This document shows, in pieces, positions 14,708-22,294 of a DNA stretch of 34,577 nt. This stretch comes from Cyanobacteria bacterium UBA2566 (GTDB taxonomy: Bacteria > Cyanobacteriota > Cyanobacteriia > Cyanobacteriales > Desertifilaceae). The DNA lies in NCBI GenBank assembly GCA_002340255.1, contig DDLS01000126.1:1-34577 (forward strand), in the 5' to 3' direction. Below the pieces are notes generated by a model. It made no database searches. It was not told the origin of the DNA and was given only the letters and a program-made list of their open reading frames with translations. A program made the position numbers and the translations under genes. Positions within the stretch are counted from its first letter, which is position 1; the number at the start of each line of letters is the position of its first letter.

Positions 14708-15964
14708 ATGACTGTACTAACTCTGAAAAAGCTCGGTATGCTGATGACAACGGGTTTAGTCCTCTTGGGGTTATGGGGATGTTTTCGCCCGACTACTCCA
14801 GGAGCGATCGCCTCATCTCCCATTGTATCTGCAACCAATACTGGTGTGAATCCCCAATTGACCGATGCTCATACCCGCTTTAGCTTTAAGCTATGGCAGC
14901 AATTATTAGCACAAGAAGAAACTAAAAATATCTTTATTTCGCCTTCGAGTGTGGCGATCGCCCTTACCATGACTTACAATGGGGCATCTGGAGACACTCA
15001 AACGGCTATGGCAAATGCCTTAGAGCTACAAGGCATGAGTTTAAATGACATTAATCAAGCCTATGCTACGCTCAAGCAGCGTTTAGAAAATACGGATGAG
15101 TCCATTGAACTGAGCATCGCTAATTCTCTGTGGGGTAGAAATGATGTGAACTTTAAGGCAGATTTTCTACAACAAACGAAAACCTATTACGATGCTAAGG
15201 TGCGATCGCTAGATTTTACCGATCCCGCTACTCCTAAGCACATCAATAATTGGGTGCAACGGCAAACTAAAGGCAAAATCCCCCAAATTGTCGATCAGAT
15301 CAATCCTGACGATCTCCTATTCCTCATCAATGCCACCTATTTTCATGGACAATGGCAAAACGAATTTAACCCAACTCTCACCCAAGAGCGTCCTTTTTAT
15401 CTCCTCAACGGGCAAGAAAAACAACATCCCATGATGTTCCAAACCGGGAGTTATGATTATCTAGAAAATGAGCAGTTTCAAGCCATTCGCTTACCCTATG
15501 GTGATGGGCGATTTAGTCTCTATGTATTTTTGCCTCAACCTGAGCAAAACTTATCCCAATTTTATGCCCAACTCAACAGTAGCATCTGGCAAACTTGGCT
15601 CGGTCAATTTCAAGAGAATGAAGGTTCGATTGCCCTACCTAAATTTCAACTCGAATATGGTGTAGAACTCAAACCCGTTTTGTCTGCATTAGGCATGGAT
15701 CTGGCGTTTAGTCAACAAGCTGATTTTTCTGAAATTAGCGATATTTCTGCCAAGATCGATGGAGTCAAACATAAAACCTTTGTAGAAGTGAACGAAAAAG
15801 GAACAGAAGCGGCTGCGGTTACCTCCGTCGGCATTGTTGCTACTTCTATTCGTCCACCCTCTAATCCATTTGAAATGGTCGTCGATCGCCCCTTTTTCTG
15901 CGCTATTTACGACCACGAAACCCAAACGCCTTTGTTCTTTGGATCAATTGTTAACCCTGAATAA
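14708..15964 (+). CDS. Serpin family protease inhibitor, probable lipoprotein
   Basis: This 418-residue protein has a signal peptide with a lipobox-like end (TGLVLLGLWGC), so it is probably lipid-anchored outside the cytoplasm. The full serpin fold follows: NIFISPSSVAIALTMTYNGA, INNWVQRQTKGKIPQIV, LLFLINATYFHGQW and near the end DRPFFCAIYD. The hinge of the reactive-centre loop reads VNEKGTEAAAVTS, with small residues as needed for inhibitory serpins. Counting from the hinge puts the P1-P1' bond near Thr379-Ser380, which would suit an elastase-like or other small-residue protease; this is a prediction. It might protect against its own or predators' proteases. The IS right end is 26 bp upstream. 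Confidence 0.95.
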   Translation: MTVLTLKKLGMLMTTGLVLLGLWGCFRPTTPGAIASSPIVSATNTGVNPQLTDAHTRFSFKLWQQLLAQEETKNIFISPSSVAIALTMTYNGASGDTQTAMANALELQGMSLNDINQAYATLKQRLENTDESIELSIANSLWGRNDVNFKADFLQQTKTYYDAKVRSLDFTDPATPKHINNWVQRQTKGKIPQIVDQINPDDLLFLINATYFHGQWQNEFNPTLTQERPFYLLNGQEKQHPMMFQTGSYDYLENEQFQAIRLPYGDGRFSLYVFLPQPEQNLSQFYAQLNSSIWQTWLGQFQENEGSIALPKFQLEYGVELKPVLSALGMDLAFSQQADFSEISDISAKIDGVKHKTFVEVNEKGTEAAAVTSVGIVATSIRPPSNPFEMVVDRPFFCAIYDHETQTPLFFGSIVNPE

Positions 15965-16035
15965 TAAATCGATAATATAGTAATTCTCTCTTCTATGAAG
16001 TATAGCTTGAAGCCTTAGCCCCTAAGGAATACGAG

Positions 16036-16068
16036 CTATTCCCTATTCCCTAGCACGAAGCGCTATAT
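16036..16068 (-). repeat. REP-like repeat copy
   Basis: Read on the minus strand, this is ATATAGCGCTTCGTGCTAGG followed by GAATAGGGAATAG. It differs at 2 of 33 positions from the copy starting at 11712. It lies between the convergent serpin gene and the small Cys-rich protein gene. Confidence 0.7.
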
Positions 16069-16152
16069 CAAGAGTTGACAAGGAGACTCGATAGTAGAGA
16101 ATAGGGGAGGAATAGGGAGAGGAAACTTGGTCATCCAATTCAAGGGACCTTT

Positions 16153-16569
16153 TTAGCTCCCGTCCATTCCTGCCCAGTCTCGACAAGAAGCATCTTCCGG
16201 TCCGTAGGGATGCATCCCACAAACCAACAGGTTACCCCCATACACTTGTCCGTGGTAATGACAACATCCCACGCAAGCTTGATGTTCAGGGTTTATCGGG
16301 AATTGCTCTAAATCCCCAAAAGGATTGTAATATGGCTCCTCTTCCCTAGACTCTAATGGGGAGTCTTCAATGGGTTCTAACCATTCATTTAAAGAAGCTT
16401 CTAGATCTCGAAAGAGCAGATTGTCGAGAGTTTCAGCAATCTCGATGGTGATTTCCGCCATCTCACTAACCCACTCTCCTAATTCTTCTTCGACTTCCTG
16501 AAAAAACTCTTCAACTCCAGTAGTAAAGCTTTCACAGAGATTCTGCCACTCTTTTTGCCAATCTTCCAT
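16153..16569 (-). CDS. Conserved cyanobacterial protein with C-terminal Cys/His cluster, function unknown
   Basis: This 138-residue protein has an acidic helical N-terminal half (many Glu, residues 1-75) and a compact C-terminal part with Cys99, Cys102, Cys103, Cys117 and Cys129 plus His104, His106 and His120 (CVGCCHYHG, LVCGMHPYG, CRDW). The arrangement suggests a bound metal, zinc or an Fe-S cluster, but I cannot assign a characterised family. It starts 8 bp after the end of the upstream phasin-like gene, so the two probably form an operon that begins near the SRP RNA gene. No signal peptide or membrane segment is visible. Confidence 0.8.
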   Translation of the reverse strand: MEDWQKEWQNLCESFTTGVEEFFQEVEEELGEWVSEMAEITIEIAETLDNLLFRDLEASLNEWLEPIEDSPLESREEEPYYNPFGDLEQFPINPEHQACVGCCHYHGQVYGGNLLVCGMHPYGPEDASCRDWAGMDGS

Positions 16570-16577
16570 AACTTTAC

Positions 16578-16958
16578 TTAATCTTTCTGAAGGCGCTTCA
16601 GCTCCTCTTTGAGTTGATCGACTCGATCGCGCAACTCGTTAACTTGCTCCTCATCTGTAGAAGGTTCTGGCTCCTCATCATCCAAAATTTCGATCCGACG
16701 AGGTTCTTTGAGCGTTTCTCCTGAATAGGTTTCGGTTTCTTGCTGATTGACTTGTTGTTGAGCGCGATTGACAATTTCTTCGACCATGCGCTTGGCTTCT
16801 TCAGCCGTAATTTCTCCGCGCTCTACCATTTCATTGGCTAACTTTTGGGCTTGAGGGCGCAGATCGGCGATCGCGCTTCCAGCCTTTTCCCCTGCATAGG
16901 ATGCCACCCCAACTCCCATATAGAATGCTTTCTTGACGAAATCTCCTAAACCTGGCAT
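16578..16958 (-). CDS. Phasin-like coiled-coil protein
   Basis: This 126-residue protein begins with a short hydrophobic segment (VKKAFYMGVGVASYAGEKAG) and continues with an amphipathic part (AQKLANEMVERGEITAEEAK, RMVEEIVNRAQQQ). An acidic linker and a C-terminal coiled coil (LRDRVDQLKEELKRLQ) complete it. This is the layout of phasin-like proteins found in many cyanobacteria; whether it binds polyhydroxyalkanoate granules is unknown, and no PHA genes are near. A GAGG lies 9 nt before the ATG. The gene begins about 24 bp after the SRP RNA on the same strand and may share its promoter. Confidence 0.75.
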   Translation of the reverse strand: MPGLGDFVKKAFYMGVGVASYAGEKAGSAIADLRPQAQKLANEMVERGEITAEEAKRMVEEIVNRAQQQVNQQETETYSGETLKEPRRIEILDDEEPEPSTDEEQVNELRDRVDQLKEELKRLQKD

Positions 16959-16981
16959 CTCTGAATCCTCGTTCTGACACA

Positions 16982-17082
16982 GGGCGACCCGGAGTTTACG
17001 CCTATTACAAGCATCTCGTATTGCTGCTACCTTCCGGTTCTGACAAGGTTTGAGCGTTGTAATCGCATAAGTCCGGGTCTGG
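16982..17082 (-). ncRNA. ffs: Signal recognition particle RNA (small bacterial 4.5S type)
   Basis: On the minus strand the conserved SRP RNA loop is clear: TTGTCAGAACCGGAAGGTAG, continuing CAGCAA, the tetraloop plus symmetric/asymmetric loops bound by Ffh. The ends pair: GACCCGGA near the 5' end with TCCGGGTC near the 3' end, giving a single long hairpin of about 100 nt. A TATGCT -10-like box (17089-17094, minus strand) fits a start near 17082. The RNA forms the targeting particle for membrane proteins with Ffh. Ends are estimated to within a few bases. Confidence 0.92.
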
Positions 17083-17193
17083 AATCTAGCATAACACTTT
17101 AATCGACAGTTGAGGAGATTTCTTTTAGAAAAAAGGGGGATATTTAAGAGAAAAGGGTTGATCCATTACTCAGTCTCTAGCGCCATAACTTGG

Positions 17194-17859
17194 TCACTCT
17201 GCCCATTTTCTGAGCAAATTAGCCACACTTTTGGCAATCAGATCGAATTCGCTCGTTTTACCCTCCCGAGCATATAACGAGCGTTTTACTGTTTCTAAGT
17301 CAAACAAAATTTCTCGCCGATCGCGATCGCGGATCAGGCTTTGAACCCACCCAACCGCCACGAGACGCTCCCCCGTGAGAACGGACTCGACTCGATGCAG
17401 TGTTGTGGAGGGATAGACAATCGCACTACCCGCCTCTAACTTGTAGCTCTTCTCATCATCTGCTTGCTCAATCACCAATTCCCCTCCCGTATAACTATTG
17501 GAATCGCTCAGGAAAACCGTAAACGAGAGATCCGATCTCAGAAAATTTGAGCCACCCATCAATGCATTATCAATGTGCCGTCCATAAGACATGCCTTCCC
17601 TATAGCGACTCAATAAAATGGAATGAATTACTTTAGGTCGAGCTATAGCTTGAAAGAGTTGATTTCTTTCGAGGGATTGGGAAATGAGAGAAGATAACGT
17701 TTTAGTCTTTCGATTATGCGGTAATTGTTGGTTGTGCTTAACCTGCTGAGTATGCCATCCAGCCGTGAGTTTTCCCTCTACAAATTCGGCTTCCGCGAGG
17801 GATTGGGTAAGAGATTGAAGTTCTTCCTCTGTCAACACATTAGGAATACGAACAATCAT
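17194..17859 (-). CDS. PKHD-type Fe(II)/2-oxoglutarate-dependent hydroxylase (PiuC/YbiX family)
   Basis: This 221-residue protein is full length for the PKHD-type hydroxylase family. Iron ligands are His95 and Asp97 (YGRHIDNALM) and His155 (STTLHRVESV). Arg165 (GERLVAVGW) is the likely 2-oxoglutarate anchor. It starts MIVRIPNVLTEEEL, as relatives do. In proteobacteria PiuC/YbiX genes sit beside TonB-dependent siderophore receptors and are iron-regulated; here no receptor is present, but a multicopper oxidase lies two genes upstream on the same strand. A link to iron handling is therefore plausible. The substrate is unknown. Confidence 0.92.
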   Translation of the reverse strand: MIVRIPNVLTEEELQSLTQSLAEAEFVEGKLTAGWHTQQVKHNQQLPHNRKTKTLSSLISQSLERNQLFQAIARPKVIHSILLSRYREGMSYGRHIDNALMGGSNFLRSDLSFTVFLSDSNSYTGGELVIEQADDEKSYKLEAGSAIVYPSTTLHRVESVLTGERLVAVGWVQSLIRDRDRREILFDLETVKRSLYAREGKTSEFDLIAKSVANLLRKWAE

Positions 17860-17939
17860 AGATGGTTAGACCTCTTGCATAAGTGTGAATAAAATGAATA
17901 GTCATACAGTTGTTAGTCTAACCAATCCAATAATAGGTA

Positions 17940-18773
17940 TTAACTACGATCTCCAATCAGAAAAACTAAGCTGAATACTTTACTCGGTTCTGCTAAAGGT
18001 GTATTCGGAGGATTAACAGAAGGCCAAATGGACTGAAGTTCTTGTAAGCTCTCTAGAATAACTTGGTGGTCATCAGGACGCGATCGCTTCATTGTATCGG
18101 CAATGGTTGCATAAAGCTCATTGGCATAAACAACAAACCCTCTAGAATCTTGATATTCTATAATTTCTACAAATCGGTTATCGGCGATCGCCGCTTCATA
18201 TTCGGCTGCTGCTGTTTCCAACACTCTACCGATGACTTCCAATACAAACTCTGGAGACTCCCTTAAATCTTTAGGGACTGCCATCATTGCGCCATCAATT
18301 GCCCTGACAGAGGTTTGGAACCGAGTTCTGAGTCGGGCACTCTGAGGATCGAATTTAACTAAATCATGAAGTTCATTTAGGGTCGTATCAAATTGGGGTA
18401 CATTGCGATCGGTCAATTGTTCCTCTACATCACCATAGAGTTCTTCTACTGGATGTCCAATATGTGGCTCTGCCTGAGTGTATTCCCCTGCTTCGATTAA
18501 TTCTTCCGCTACAATCAAATGGCCTTGCATCAGAGCTAGAGCAGTCATATAATCCACATCCAGATCGCCTGAACTTCCCCCTCCTTCGCCCGCTTCACCC
18601 CCTTGCTTACTATGTCCATGGCCCTGTTCGCTTACCATATTCAGGGTTTCCAGGGTTGAAACCGATTCTTGGTTTTGACTTTGGCGATACACAGTTGCCC
18701 CACTACTCGCACCCATAGTTGTCACTAAACCGATCGCCAAGAACAGTTCTACGGATTTTAGTTGCTTTGTCAT
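17940..18773 (-). CDS. Exported helical protein of unknown function, next to multicopper oxidase
   Basis: This 277-residue protein begins with a signal-peptide-like stretch (MTKQLKSVELFLAIGLVTTM), then a His/Gly/Ser-rich low-complexity segment (EQGHGHSKQGGEAGEGGG). A helical domain follows with the motif LMQGHLIVAEELIEAGEYTQ, then AEPHIGHPVEELY, rich in His and Glu. The pattern suggests a periplasmic metal-associated protein, but I cannot name a characterised family. It lies 109 bp downstream of the multicopper oxidase gene on the same strand and may be expressed with it. The His residues make copper or iron binding a reasonable guess; this is inference. Confidence 0.75.
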   Translation of the reverse strand: MTKQLKSVELFLAIGLVTTMGASSGATVYRQSQNQESVSTLETLNMVSEQGHGHSKQGGEAGEGGGSSGDLDVDYMTALALMQGHLIVAEELIEAGEYTQAEPHIGHPVEELYGDVEEQLTDRNVPQFDTTLNELHDLVKFDPQSARLRTRFQTSVRAIDGAMMAVPKDLRESPEFVLEVIGRVLETAAAEYEAAIADNRFVEIIEYQDSRGFVVYANELYATIADTMKRSRPDDHQVILESLQELQSIWPSVNPPNTPLAEPSKVFSLVFLIGDRS

Positions 18774-18882
18774 TACAATTAAGAATTACTTTCAAGAAAA
18801 GCTCATCTGGAGAGGATAGATCTATTTGCTGATTAATGTCAATAGCTAGACTATCTCCTCCATCAAGTCGACAACCCACCCC

Positions 18883-19887
18883 CTAAACAGGCAAAACATC
18901 AAAAAAACCCATACAGCCACGCTCTGCAATATCATCTTGATGGGGATGAAACATATACTGACCGGGGTACTTGTACGAAAATTCTAAGATATGTCGTTCT
19001 GCGGTTCCCATCGTAACCACGTCTGATTCTGCTGAAGATTTTAAGGTGCGTCCGGTGGGAAAAATCTGAAACATATTGGCATGAATATGGAACGTGACAG
19101 CCGGATCGAACTCAATCATATTCAGCAAGTACAAACGAATTAACTGATTTTGGTAAACGGGAATCGGATGGTCTCGATAGTAATTAGGGATACCATTAAA
19201 AGCATAGAGTTCATTTTGATTATCGTTATTGATATCAAAGCCTCCCATCACCATCACCATCTCATCGGCTGGAACTCGTCCCTCTGGTGGATCAACAATT
19301 AATAAACCATAGAGTCCTTTGCTAATATGGCGGGTTACGGGGGCAATATGGCAATGATAAGGATGAACACCAAACGGCTCGGCATCAAATTCGTATACCA
19401 TCGTTTTTCCGTGGCGGATGGGTTCGATCCCATCCATGTCTACGGGGTGTGTACCGTGAAAATGCATACTGTGGGAATGGCCGCCTTCATTATGGAAAAC
19501 GATCCGAATCCGTTCGCCTTCTTTAGCTCGGAAGGTTGGCCCGGGAACTCTGTCATTTAAGTTCCAACTGATAAAAGTGACTACACTGTTGAGCTGTAAT
19601 GGAGAGCTTTTAGCGGTGACTTCAAACTCCCGGACTTTTTTACCCTGTTCGTGTTTGACCGTACCATAGTCAAATTCCCGTAATAAGACCATGGGATCGA
19701 AGGGATGCTCTGATGGTGGAGTATAGCCTGCTGGCAGAGAAGGAATACGGATGGCTTGAAATGCTTTGGAAATGCTGGGTTTGAGCAGAGCTGAAGCGAC
19801 CAGTAAACCACCACTGGCAGCTCCAAAGCCCAATAGTTTTCGTCTAGAGACTTGTTGATAAAGATTTTTAGAATGTTGAGGATTCAT
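18883..19887 (-). CDS. Two-domain multicopper oxidase, Tat-exported
   Basis: This 334-residue protein has a Tat signal (SRRKLLGFGAASGG, residues 14-27). Four HxH pairs of a multicopper oxidase are present: MHFHGTH (His142, His144), HPYHCHI (His178, His180), TFHIHANMF (His267, His269) and HPHQDD (His314, His316). Type 1 copper ligands (Cys179, His187) are present only in the first domain; the second domain has Pro where the Cys would be. This matches two-domain oxidases with T1 copper in domain 1, which assemble as trimers with trinuclear sites at the interfaces. Such enzymes oxidise Fe(II), Cu(I) or phenols. The dioxygenase neighbour hints at metal homeostasis. Confidence 0.92.
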   Translation of the reverse strand: MNPQHSKNLYQQVSRRKLLGFGAASGGLLVASALLKPSISKAFQAIRIPSLPAGYTPPSEHPFDPMVLLREFDYGTVKHEQGKKVREFEVTAKSSPLQLNSVVTFISWNLNDRVPGPTFRAKEGERIRIVFHNEGGHSHSMHFHGTHPVDMDGIEPIRHGKTMVYEFDAEPFGVHPYHCHIAPVTRHISKGLYGLLIVDPPEGRVPADEMVMVMGGFDINNDNQNELYAFNGIPNYYRDHPIPVYQNQLIRLYLLNMIEFDPAVTFHIHANMFQIFPTGRTLKSSAESDVVTMGTAERHILEFSYKYPGQYMFHPHQDDIAERGCMGFFDVLPV

Positions 19888-20196
19888 GGAAGAACTAAGG
19901 GAAACACTTTATTAAGAATAATTTCTAAGAGTCAAAATGCAAAGTCGGATAAAGGGTTGGGGAAAGAGCGATCGCCAACCGAGCAATAAAATTCTATACT
20001 CATTGAATAGAGACGGTGAAGATTGTTACTAAAATTACCTCTTTTAGTGAACAATTGCCATCATCTCGCTGTAGAATAGAGGAAATAGAGTTTAATTCTC
20101 TCTCACGATGTACCACCAGGCTATTCCCTAGAACTTTTCCTGTCTACGATAGCCCAAAGCAGTATATCTCATGACCACTAGCTGGGAGTAAATACG
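19888..20196. other. Divergent intergenic region
   Basis: This 309-bp region separates the multicopper oxidase gene (minus) from the methyltransferase gene (plus). It holds one HIP1 octamer near 19970 and a partial REP-like end, CTATTCCCTAG, at 20121-20131. A GGGAG ribosome-binding site lies before the methyltransferase ATG. I see no further gene or clear promoter. Confidence 0.5.
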
Positions 20197-20895
20197 ATGA
20201 CATCTATTAAAGATTGGATCTGGAACGAGCGCCAACAAATTGGTAAAGATTACGAATCTATTGAAGAAGTGGCTTTATATGATGAAAGCCACTCAAAGTT
20301 TCGTGACCTCAAGCTAGAAAGCCATGAAATACTCAAGTTAATTGGGGCAAAGCCCGGAATGAAACTTCTTGATATTGGCTGTGGCACTGGCATCTTTGCC
20401 ATAGAAGCCTCCAAGAAAGGATTGGATGTAACGGCTATTGATGTTTCTAACACCATGCTTGAATACGCTAAGGCAAAGGCTAATGAAGCAGAAGTCTCAA
20501 TCACCTTTGAGGAAGGTGGATTTCTGACTCATACCAGTCCCCCAAGTCATTACGATCTAATCACATCTTCTTTTTCCTTTCACCATCTCCCAGACTTCTT
20601 CAAATTCATTGCTCTCGATAGATTGCGAAGATTGATTAAAAGTGATGGTAAATTATTTATTCAGGACGTAATCGTTGAACAGAATAACTATGAACCTAAT
20701 GTGAACCAGTTTATAGATCGCCAGGAGTCAGTTGGTGGCGACTTTTTAAGAGAGGATGCAATTGTCCATTTCCAGGAAGAATATTCTACTTTTGACTGGA
20801 TTCTTGAGGAACTCTTTAGGAAGGCTGGCTTTCAGATTGTAGACAGCTCCATTCAAGGTGGATTGCTGGGTCGATATCTATGTAGCCTTGCCTAG
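20197..20895 (+). CDS. Class I SAM-dependent methyltransferase
   Basis: This 232-residue enzyme has the Rossmann-type methyltransferase motifs: motif I LLDIGCGTGIFAIEASKKG, the acidic end of beta-2 VTAIDVSNTMLEYAKAKA, then DLITSSFSFHHLPD and LKSDGKLFIQDVIVE-like strands (read LIKSDGKLFIQDVI). It is similar to the UbiE/small-molecule group, but the substrate cannot be told. The ATG at 20197 is preceded by GGGAG. It stands alone between divergent and convergent genes, and a REP-like repeat follows its stop. Confidence 0.9.
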   Translation: MTSIKDWIWNERQQIGKDYESIEEVALYDESHSKFRDLKLESHEILKLIGAKPGMKLLDIGCGTGIFAIEASKKGLDVTAIDVSNTMLEYAKAKANEAEVSITFEEGGFLTHTSPPSHYDLITSSFSFHHLPDFFKFIALDRLRRLIKSDGKLFIQDVIVEQNNYEPNVNQFIDRQESVGGDFLREDAIVHFQEEYSTFDWILEELFRKAGFQIVDSSIQGGLLGRYLCSLA

Positions 20896-20900
20896 CCCTT

Positions 20901-20926
20901 TATAAGCGCTACGCGCTAGGGAATAG
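20901..20926 (+). repeat. REP-like repeat copy
   Basis: TATAAGCGCTACGCGCTAGG followed by GAATAG sits just after the methyltransferase stop. It shares the GCGCTAGGGAATAG core with the copies at 11712 and 16036; the inner palindrome AGCGCT..CGCGCT is slightly altered. Confidence 0.65.
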
Positions 20927-20984
20927 CTTGTATTGCTTAGAGTTTAAAGATTTAAGCTGTATTCTTCCAGAAGAGAGAAGCGCT

Positions 20985-22187
20985 CTACGGTTTTTGAATT
21001 AGGGTCTCTAGAATGCGCTGTTTGCGTTGGCGATCGATCGCAATTAACCGGATATATTCATGGGGATGCTCTTCTAAAATACCGCTCAATTGGAAGAGTG
21101 CCTCTTGCACACTTTGAGCCGATATGGGGCCAGCATTTTGCCACGATCCCGTCCGAAATCTGCGAGAATCAGCGATTTCTACACCTAAACTGTAGCCTCC
21201 CTCTAGAATCTGTTGCACTGGTTGAGTAACCTCTGAGGGGAGATTAATAGAGGGAGAATTTGGGGATAATTCCTCTGTCACTCTGGGAGAGGGTGCTGTT
21301 GTAGATTCGGGTTTGGGTTGATAAGTGTGGGATAATTTCAGCCGGTTAATGTGCTGCTGCTGTTCTTGCAATTGTTCTGCCATTTGCAGCAGTTGCTCTA
21401 AACTCCAGGTTTGGCTGGGAAATTCGGGCGGTTTTTCTTTACTATTAACCAATCGTTTGCCAATTTGGTCATAGCCGACGGTTTCGAGCAGGTGTAAAAT
21501 TTGGTCATCATACAGGCGCGATCGCAGAACGGCGAAGAAATCAATCGGTTGTTCGGGGAAGCGATCGATTAACTGTTCAATAGTTGCACTGGAAAGACGA
21601 TCTGGAGCAAAGATACCACTAACAATGCCTACTTTATCTTGGCGATCGGGTTCCCAATAGAATTTTTCCATCCGTCCATCCCGAATGAGGGGAGCGTAGA
21701 GCGTGGAAAAGTCGTTTCCCGTGACAATAATGGGGACGCGGTGCAAGGGAGTGGGATCGTAGCTTCCGGGAAGTTGCACATCCGTGGGGCGATCGGCAAT
21801 ATTCATTAATGTCCCATGTACCAATTGCGTATTTACCGTATACTGGGTACGCTCATCTAAACGACCTGCCCCCGCATCCAAATCATTAATCATTAATACC
21901 GTCATCTTCCCCCGCACCTTAATTAATTCAGCCGCTTCCCGATAGCGCAACCGAATTAACCGAGACGGATCTCCTGCATCCGGACTTTCCAATTCTCCCG
22001 CAGACATATGGATAACTTCCACCCCCATCTTCTCAAAGATTAATTCACATTGAAACGTTTTCCCTTCTCCCTTGCGTCCATGAATCCCTAAAATCAGAGG
22101 AACCGGCACTTGAGGTAAATCTAAGAAATTCTTGGTGATATGGATAGCAACTTTATTGAGAAATTGAGGCGCAATATAATAAGTCAT
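20985..22187 (-). CDS. rca: RuBisCO activase with C-terminal small-subunit-like (SSUL) domain
   Basis: This 400-residue AAA+ protein matches cyanobacterial RuBisCO activases. Walker A is GRKGEGKT (37-44) and Walker B is TVLMINDLDAG (about 96-106), followed by VPIIVTGNDFSTLYAPLIRD and the arginine-containing GRMEKFYWEP. After a Pro/Ser-rich linker (about 290-322) the last 77 residues form a RbcS-like domain (ILEGGYSLGVEIADSRRFRT, GSWQNAG, EHPHEYIRLIAIDRQRKQRI). In characterised cyanobacteria the AAA+ part removes inhibitory sugar phosphates from RuBisCO, and the SSUL part docks on it and helps bring the activase into carboxysomes. It is on the same strand as rbcLXS but separated by the Argonaute pair. 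Confidence 0.95.
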   Translation of the reverse strand: MTYYIAPQFLNKVAIHITKNFLDLPQVPVPLILGIHGRKGEGKTFQCELIFEKMGVEVIHMSAGELESPDAGDPSRLIRLRYREAAELIKVRGKMTVLMINDLDAGAGRLDERTQYTVNTQLVHGTLMNIADRPTDVQLPGSYDPTPLHRVPIIVTGNDFSTLYAPLIRDGRMEKFYWEPDRQDKVGIVSGIFAPDRLSSATIEQLIDRFPEQPIDFFAVLRSRLYDDQILHLLETVGYDQIGKRLVNSKEKPPEFPSQTWSLEQLLQMAEQLQEQQQHINRLKLSHTYQPKPESTTAPSPRVTEELSPNSPSINLPSEVTQPVQQILEGGYSLGVEIADSRRFRTGSWQNAGPISAQSVQEALFQLSGILEEHPHEYIRLIAIDRQRKQRILETLIQKP

Positions 22188-22210
22188 ATAGATTCTGATG
22201 CCATCTATCC

Positions 22211-22240
22211 GATACAGGGACTGAACTTCAGTATTGTATC
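22211..22240. repeat. Interrupted hairpin between membrane-protein gene and rca
   Basis: GATACA (22211-22216) pairs with TGTATC (22235-22240), and inside it ACTGA (22220-22224) pairs with TCAGT (22228-22232). There is no T tract after it on the minus strand. It might stabilise an mRNA end or mark the boundary of the inserted Argonaute module. Confidence 0.45.
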
Positions 22241-22294
22241 AGGAAACATGCTGGCTGTATTACTTGCAGGAAGTTGATGATTAAATTGTTGACT

